From: an uncultured Clostridia bacterium
Lineage (GTDB): Bacteria > Bacillota > Clostridia > TANB77 > CAG-508
Reading direction: 5' to 3'
DNA length: 41,647 nucleotides
Assembly (NCBI GenBank): GCA_947629555.1
Contig: CANRED010000010.1
Span: 1-41,647, forward strand
Part shown: piece after piece, positions 27,228 through 36,200 of the stretch
Layout: every line of letters begins with the position of its first letter
Numbering within the stretch: position 1 is the first letter of the stretch
Position numbers and translations under genes: made by a program
The notes under the pieces: model-generated
What the model saw: only the letters and a program-made list of their open reading frames with translations
What the model was told of the DNA's origin: nothing
The model's database searches: none

Positions 27228-30200
27228 ATGAAAAAATTAGCTACTTTTTTATTATTAATAGTATTTCTTTTTGCGTTTGCAATAAATGTAAATGCAGCAA
27301 ATGAGACAATACTAAATGTAAGTAAAAATGAAGTATTACTTGGGGAAGAAATAGTTTTATCTATAGGCCTAGATACTCAAAATGAAGAAGAAACATCTTT
27401 GTATGCTTATACTGCAAAGCTAAGCTATAACAAAGATGTTTTTGAGGTTATAACAACAGAAGATTTTCAAGAGCAAGAAAGCTGGTCTGATATAAACTAT
27501 AATCGAGCAAACAATAAATTTGCATTAATAAATAAAAAAGGAGAAAGTGGAGATAAACTTTTACAAATTAAGTTAAAAGTAAAAGAAGATGCTATACCAG
27601 GAGAAACAAGTATAACTGTAAACAGTATAAAAGCATCTGATGGAAAAAAAGAAATACCATTAGAAAGTAAAACAGTACAAGTAACAGTTATAAAAGATGG
27701 ATTAGCAGAAGGTGAATCCTTACCATCAAATAAAACAGAAGAACCTGCAGTGGAAGAAAATACAGCAATAGAAGTAAGGGAAGATTCTCATGGCATTGGA
27801 TATTTATTTATTGTGTTAATGATAGTAGTTGTTTTATTTTTAATTTACTATATGAAAATGAGTAGAAAAAATAAAAGAACTAGAATAATTGTTATACCTA
27901 TAGCAATAATAATTCTAATTACTTTATTAATAATAACAATAAATAGTTGGTCTAATAAAAAAGCAGATGTTAATGCTGATGGTGTAATAGACTATGATGA
28001 TACTAAAGAAATAATCGAATATTTACTTGAAATAAAAAATCCACAAGATGATGAAAATATCGAAGATAAAGATATAAATAAAGATGGAAAAGTAGATATA
28101 ACAGATGTTGCAGGAGCTACAAATCAAGCAACAAATCAAAACCATTCATCAAATACAAGTGGCTCAAATGGTAATCAAACTAGTGGAAACAATGAAAATA
28201 ACAACAGCGATCCACAAAAACCAACTGAAGAACCAACAAATCCGTCAAATCCAACAGAACCAATAAAAGCAAATATTATAAATTCAATTATTACCCCATA
28301 TGTTGAAAAAGGTGGAATAGTAGAAGTAATTTACACAATAGAAGATAATACAGATAAAGAAATAACAAATATACTAATAAATGGAACAAAACTTCCAGTT
28401 ACAAAAACAGAAGATGGAAAATATAAATTAACATTTAATGCACCAAATACAAGGAAAGCAGATGGAAAAGAAAGTATAGTAGCTACAAAAATTTATTACG
28501 AAAATGAAGAAGTTGAAATTAATTATGCATTAGAAATAGAAATATTAAAATCAGAACCAACTATAGAAGATTTATACATAGATGATTCAGGAGAAAAACC
28601 AACATTACATTTTACACTACAAGATGCAGAAAAAACATTTGTAAGTGGAACTATAACAATTACAAATGTAAACACAAATAAAGAAATAACTATTGCAATG
28701 GATGGAGATGTAACACAAAGTTATATATTAAATGAAATTGAGGAATTAGTAGAATATAAATTAACAATTAACTGTACATATGACTTGGATACAGATAAAG
28801 AAAATGGACTAAATGAATATACAAAAAATTTAAAAGAGCATAATTTTGAAATTCTAAAAAACTATAATTTAACATTAAGTGATTTTAAATTAAAAGAAAT
28901 AAATAGTACAAATGTAGTATTACAATTTACAAGTACAAATGCATCAAAATATTTTGCAGAGAAAGTAGAAATAGAATTAAATGGTGTAAAACATGAATAT
29001 GGAATTACAAGAAACGAAAATGTATATACAGTTGAAATTCCGTTAAGTGATATAAACAACGCAAGAACAGAAATAACATTAGAAGGAATTATACTAGGTA
29101 ACTTAAAGAAATTTAACAAAGAAGCAGACGAAGCATTTAAAGAATTAAATTCAGAATTAGTATTTAAAACAGTACCAACAGCAACAATAGGAAGTGTTAC
29201 AGTAAATGATGCAAAGAATGAAATTACAGCAAATAATATTACATTTACAGACACAGACTCAACAATAACTAAAAAATATGCAATATTAAAATTAAACGAT
29301 GAAGTTATAGAAGAAATTGAAATAAATTCAGAAAATTCAGTCACATTTAAGGTAAAAAGCGCAGAAATATTTAAAGCCGGAAAATATACTATTGAAGTAG
29401 TTGCAGACTATGATAGAGTTGATGGTAAATCTTACGAAAAAGAAGTATTAACTGAGGCTACAGTAGATGTAGCAATAATAGCAACAATTAAGAGTGATGT
29501 AACACCTATTTATGCTGAAAAGAAAGAAGAAATCGAAGTTAAATATGAGATTGAAGCTAATACAGAAGATAAAGTTATAAATATAGAAGTAAATGGTACA
29601 AAATATCCTACAGAAAGAACTGCAGATGGCAAGTACAAAATTACATATACAACAGGTACAACGGCTGGAGATGAAAAACTAAATGTAACAAGCATAGAAT
29701 ATACAGGAGGAAACGCAATAGTAGAGTATAAATCTAGTGTTGAGATTTTAAAAGATGAACCTATTATTGAAAAATTTAATGTTGACACTTCTACATCTCA
29801 AGTTAAAGCAACTTATGACATGGTAGATAATGACAGTAGTTTTGTAAGTGGAAGGATTATAGCAAAAAATACTAAAACAAATGAAGTAATTGCAACACCA
29901 ATTTCAGCAGACATAAGAGAATATACTTTAAATCTTGTAGAACTTGAAGTATACAATGTAGAACTTGAAATAACTTATGATAGAGATAGTGATAATAACA
30001 ATGATAAACATCAATATACAAAAGTATTTGAAACACAAAAAAATATTCAATTTGTTAAGAATTATAATCTAAAATTAAGTGATTTTAGATTAGATAATAT
30101 AGAAAGAGATACATTATTTAATGCTAACATTAAATTTAAAGCTACAAATGCATCTATTTATTCAATTTATGGTGTTATAATAGATGGAAAAGAATATCAA

Positions 30201-33200
30201 GTACAACCAGTTGAAGGTGAAGAAGATACTTATCTTATTGAATATCCATACGGACAAGAAAATATAGATGTAAGAAAAGAAATTATAGTTACAGATATAG
30301 TTCTAACAAATGATGCAATAATTAAACTTGAAAATGAGCAATCAGTTGTAATATTTAAAAGTAAACCACATGCACAAGTATTAGAATTAAAGACTATGGA
30401 TAATTCAAATATTCAAGTACAGTTTGAATTAATAGACAACGATGAAACAGTAAATACTATATATGTAGTATTACAAAATGAATATGGCGATGTTATAGCA
30501 GAACAGATATTAAGTCCAGATGTACATGAAACAAAATTTATAGTATCACAATCAGGAACATATAAGGTAGTAATTAAAGCAGATTACGATAGCGTAGATG
30601 GTTTAACACATAGTGAAGAAGAATTAGTAACTAGTGATTCAAATGTAGAAATAAAACCAACTGCATTGGTAACTACACAAGCTGTTACAGAAAAATATCC
30701 AAAAAAACAAGAGACAATAGAGATTACATACAAAATAGAAACTAACGTAATTACAGCTCCAACAAAAATAGTATTAAATGAAAAAGAGGAATACAAGTTA
30801 ACACCTGTTGAAGGAAAAGTAAACGAATATAAAATTTCATATACTGCACCTAATACTTCACAAATAGAGAGTTTACAAGTAACTAAAGTTTACTTTGGAG
30901 ATGATTTACCGGTAAATATAACAGATGCAAAAGCAGAAATAATAGAAGTTTTAAAAGATGAACCTACAGTTACTATAACATCAACAGATTTATTAGACCA
31001 ACATGCTGTGTTATTTAATATTACTGTAAATGATCCAGATGAAGCTATGATTTCAGGAACAGCAAAAGTTCATGAACAAGTCAAAGATCTTGAGAAGGGA
31101 CAAAATAACTTCTTAGTTACAGGAATTAATCCAGATGAAAACCATATAATAAGTGTTGAAGTACAATATGACTTAGACTACAATACAATAGAAAAAGGCA
31201 AAAATGAAAGTTCTATTAATAAAGAGCAAGAATTTAGACTAATATCAGACTATGGATTTAAAATTAATGATATTAAAGCATTTAATAAAGATGGTAAAGA
31301 ACAAACATATTTTGCTAAGAACGAACCAATAGAGTTAAGATTTAATTGTGAAAATAAAACTGAATTTATACCTGATAAAGTTACTATACAAGATTTAAAA
31401 GAACCAGACTCAAAAGGCTTAGAATATAATGTAAATACTATTGAAGATAAAAATAGTGAATATAGATATTATGTAGATATAGTAACTAATGACCAAGCTG
31501 GAGAGCAAGAGTTTAAGATAATGTCAGTAACATTAGATGGCTCTAAGATTTTATCAGAAGATAAATTTATAGGTGAAAATCCAACAGTTCTTATCGAAGT
31601 AGTAAAAACTGTACCTACAATGTCAGACTTTACTGCTAATAACCACGAAGATAGTGTAACCGTAGAATTTAATATAAAAGATGATGATAAAGCATTACAA
31701 GAAAGCTATATTGTTTTAACATCTGGTGGTAGTGTAGTAGCAAAAAGTGAAAGAATAGTACCAGGAAAGAATAGTTATACATTTACTAACTTAACTCTTG
31801 GCCAAAAATATATAATTAAGGTAGAAAATAATTACATACTAAGAAATGACAATAAAGTCTACAATGAAATATTTAAAGAACAAGAAATTGAAATTACTAA
31901 GAAAGAAGAGAATAATTTTAGAGTTAAGAATCTTACAATAACAAAAAGAGTTCCAATTGACACAAAAGTAAATATTACATTTGAGAATAGCTTAATGTCA
32001 TATGACGATGTTGATACAATAATAATTGACAACGTAGAATATGCAGTTACAAAAGGAGATAATGGAATATATAAGATAACTTTAGATCCAGTAAAAAAAG
32101 GTATAAATAAAATACATATTAATGGAGTAAAGATTAAAGGTAAGGAATTCGAAATTGATAGAAACTTATCATATACATATGAATATGTTATGCCAGTAGC
32201 AAAAAATGTTAGTGAAATTTCTGAAATTGCATCAACTAGTGAAGCAGTTATTAACTATCAACTAGAAGACGTAGATAAAGCAGTAGTAGAATTAACTGCT
32301 TATATGAAAAACAGTGCAGGAACAATTATAGCAACTAAGAAGATTGACTTAGATAATGAAGAAACAAAGATTGTAAAAATGGATCTTAAGAAAGTTAGTA
32401 CATATTCTATTGAGCTAAGAGCAACTTGTGATATTGGTGATGGTGAGACATACGAAGAAAAAACATTATTTGAAAAGAAAAGGGAAGACGCTAAACCTTG
32501 GGTATCAATACTTTCTCAAAACATAGATAAAGAGTATGCAGAAAAAGGCGAAAATGTTATATTAACATTTAAAATAAATACAAATGTTGACCAAGAAGTT
32601 AAAAAGATTTCTATAGGTGATGAAAGTTATAAAGTTACTAAAGTAACAGATGAAGAAGGTAAGGTTATAGAAGACACATATTCAATAACTGTTCCAGCAC
32701 CAAGTGAAACAGGTATATTTAGTCAAGAGATATCAAGCATACAAATTGGTTCTAGCCTTGTAGATCAAATAATATATCCAAACAGTACAGAACCTATAAA
32801 AATTAAAGTATACAAGCAAAAACCAACAATTACACACTTTATAATAGATGAAAACAATAATAAAGTATCATTTAGAGTTAATGACCCAGATAAATCATTA
32901 GTAGAGCCACATCCAAATTTTGTAATTAGGCATGAAGAGGCTGAACTTCATACTGAAGAGTTAAAAAACGGTGAATCTATATATGAATTTAACTTAACTG
33001 ATATAGGTATGACTACAATTCAAAATGAGTATAATGTTGCAGTTGATGTAACCTACGACTTAAGACCTGATGATAAAGAAAGCCAAAATGTTCTAAAAAA
33101 AGCAATACGTTTACTTTCTACCGCAGAAGAGCCATCTGAAGATGATACAACTGAAGAGGAAGACCCTAATGCAAAATATATAATTAAAGAAAATATCTTT

Positions 33201-36200
33201 AACGAAAACTTTAAGTTAATAGGAAAAATAGAATATAATCTTGATTTTGAAGGAACACCAGGATTATTTACACTAGGAGATTATCAAAAATTTTATTTTT
33301 ATTGTTCAACTGGAACAGAATATAAGGTAGCCAAAGTAATAATTGATGGAAGAGAATATCCAGTAAGATTATACAATGATAAAGGAAATGGAAGATATGG
33401 TTATGAAGGAGATTATAAAGCATTTTCATATAATCAAAATGGTATGACATTCCAAAAATTAATACTAGAAAATGGTGCTGCATTAGATATACCTGATGAA
33501 GATGGATGGGTATATTGTATGATAATTCAAACAAATCCGACATTTGTAATAAAAGATTTTATAGAAGATATTGAGCAAAAAACAGTAACCTTTAACTTTA
33601 AATTAACAGATAAAGATAAAAAATTATATACAAATCTAACATTTACTTTAATGAATTCTCAAGGTGGAAAAATTGGAGAACAGGAGGTAAATCCTGCAAA
33701 CGATGTAACATTTAACGAAACTGGAGTGTTAACTGGTACAGTTACATTTAATGTGCCATATCCACCTACAGCAGTATATAAATTACAGGTTTATGGTGGA
33801 CTTACTGAAGTACCAGGATATTATGATTACTTAGTTCCTTGGACCCCAATAAACGATGAATATCAATCAAGTATTAATACTTCAATACTAAATAGCACAC
33901 TAGAAACTAGGTATCCTAAAAAAGGAGAAACATTTGCAATAGATTATGTTATTAGCAGTACAAAAGTAATACTTATAGATAAAGATGATCACATAAATCA
34001 AAATAAAGCAGTAACTATTACAGCACTTGTAATAAATGGAAAAGATTATGATGTTCAAATGCTAGAAGATAAAACAGAAACGTATAGAGTATACTATACA
34101 GCTCAAAATGAAGATGAAACAGAAGATATAAATGTTACACATATTAAGTTTAGTAATGGTGATGTAGAAGCATTTAACCACAGTGACACAATAGAAGTAT
34201 TAAAGACTGCTCCATATATTACAAACTTTAGGACAGAAAATGATTTAGCTCATAATAAAATAAAGCTATCATTTGTACTAAATGACCCAGATGGTGCAAT
34301 AGGAACAAGTGATATTAAAGCAAAAATAGGAGATATGGAAAAACCAGTAGTTGTTGGTAATAATAACTCAGTTGAATTTACAGTTACTCCAAATCAATTA
34401 TTAGACTTAGAAATAAAAGCAACTTATGACTTGGATAATAACAAGTTAAAGGATGAAACAAATACTAATTACAATACATATATAGACCATACAATATTTG
34501 CAAGAAAGTTAATGTTAACAAGTGATTATAAAGTTACATTTAATAATATTAAGACATATAATACTGAGTTAAAAGATACAAAATATTTTGAAAAGAATGA
34601 AGATATAAAACTTGTATTTGACTGTACCACTAGGGCTACTGAGTTATATCCAGAAATGATTAAAATAGCTGGTAAAGAATATGAGCTTACAAAAGTACCA
34701 GAAACAGAGAATAGCTATGAAACAATAATAGCTGGTTCTGATATAGCACAAAAAGTAAATGCAAAGATTGAAGATGTAACCTTAAATAGCGGTAATGTAG
34801 TATCAATAGAAAATCAAACAGTAGAATATGAAACACTAAAAGACCACACAAAAGTTAGTGAGTTTACTTATGATATTTCAGATAGTAATGCAGATAAAGT
34901 AGACTTAAGCATAAAATTAGAAGATGCGGATAAAGCTAACAAACAAACAAGAATAGAAGTAATAGATGAATATGGTCACAAAGTAGAAACTACACCAGAA
35001 ATTCTAGAAGTAGGAGTAAATAATGTGTCTTTCAAGAAGACAGAAGCTAATAAATATACAGTATCAGTTTACTCAACATATGATAGAGATTCAAATAATA
35101 CTGATGAAGTAAATTACTATGATAATATAAAAATTCATAATCAGATAGTTTCTTTAACTACTAGATATATTGAAATGAAAGATATAGTAGATATCAAGTT
35201 ATATACATTTGATGACCTGGGTAATGCAGTAAGAGTTGATAGTTTAACAGAAGATAATCTTAATGTTGTAGAAAACTGCTTAGTTGAGGTATCAATGAAG
35301 ACTATACCAACATTCTATAGTGGAGTTAAAAAATACTGGGTTGAGGACAATAAGTTAAAACTAGTTCTAACTTATACTGATGCTATGGTATATACCGGAG
35401 AAGATACTCTAAAACCACTTGAAGTTACACTTGACATATTAGAAAATACTCAAGAATATGAATATAAGGGTTCATTTAAATCACTAGTTGAGCAAATGAG
35501 AGCAAACAACACTGTGGGTGCTGTAATAAACTTAGATAAAGATTATGACTTATTAGATTATCAATTAGATGATAAACAAACTGCTTATATAGACTTTGAC
35601 TATAAAGGAACATTAAATGCTAATGGACACACAATTAGTAACTTAACAAAACCATTATTTAAAAAACTAGATGGTGCAACAATAAAGAATCTTGCAATTA
35701 AAGGAGTAGTATTTACAGGTAATGATGCTAAAGGAGCTATTGCAATATCTGCTACAAACGGTGCTAAGATTTCAAATGTTCATGTAGAAAACTTAGTATC
35801 TCCAGGAAATGGTACATCTGCATTAGTATACGAATTAACTAATAATTCTATAATTGAAAAATCTAGTGCTACAAACATAACATTTAATTCAGGTTATACA
35901 AGTCAAAGCATAGCAGCAGGGGTTATAAATATGAGAAACAATTCTAAGATAGAAAACTGTTATGTACAAGGTACAATTGCATCAGGATGGTGGCATAATG
36001 CAGGTCTTGTAGTAGATACAGATGCTACTTGTGAAATAAGCCATAATATAGTTAACATGAAAATATCAGCATATTTCCCACTTACAGATAATTCTTACGG
36101 ACATGGATGTGGTGGTATAGTATGTTCAGATTTTGACAATGGTAAAAACACTAAAGGACTAACTCTTAAAGATAACTTGAGTTTAGTAATAGGAAATGGT

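Noticed and set aside
28862-30796. Minus-strand ORFs inside the giant gene (28862..29344, 29510..29788, 30584..30796, 33268..33543, 38738..39223)
   Set aside because: Shadow ORFs opposite a continuous coding frame; Ser/Phe/Ile-rich low-complexity translations.
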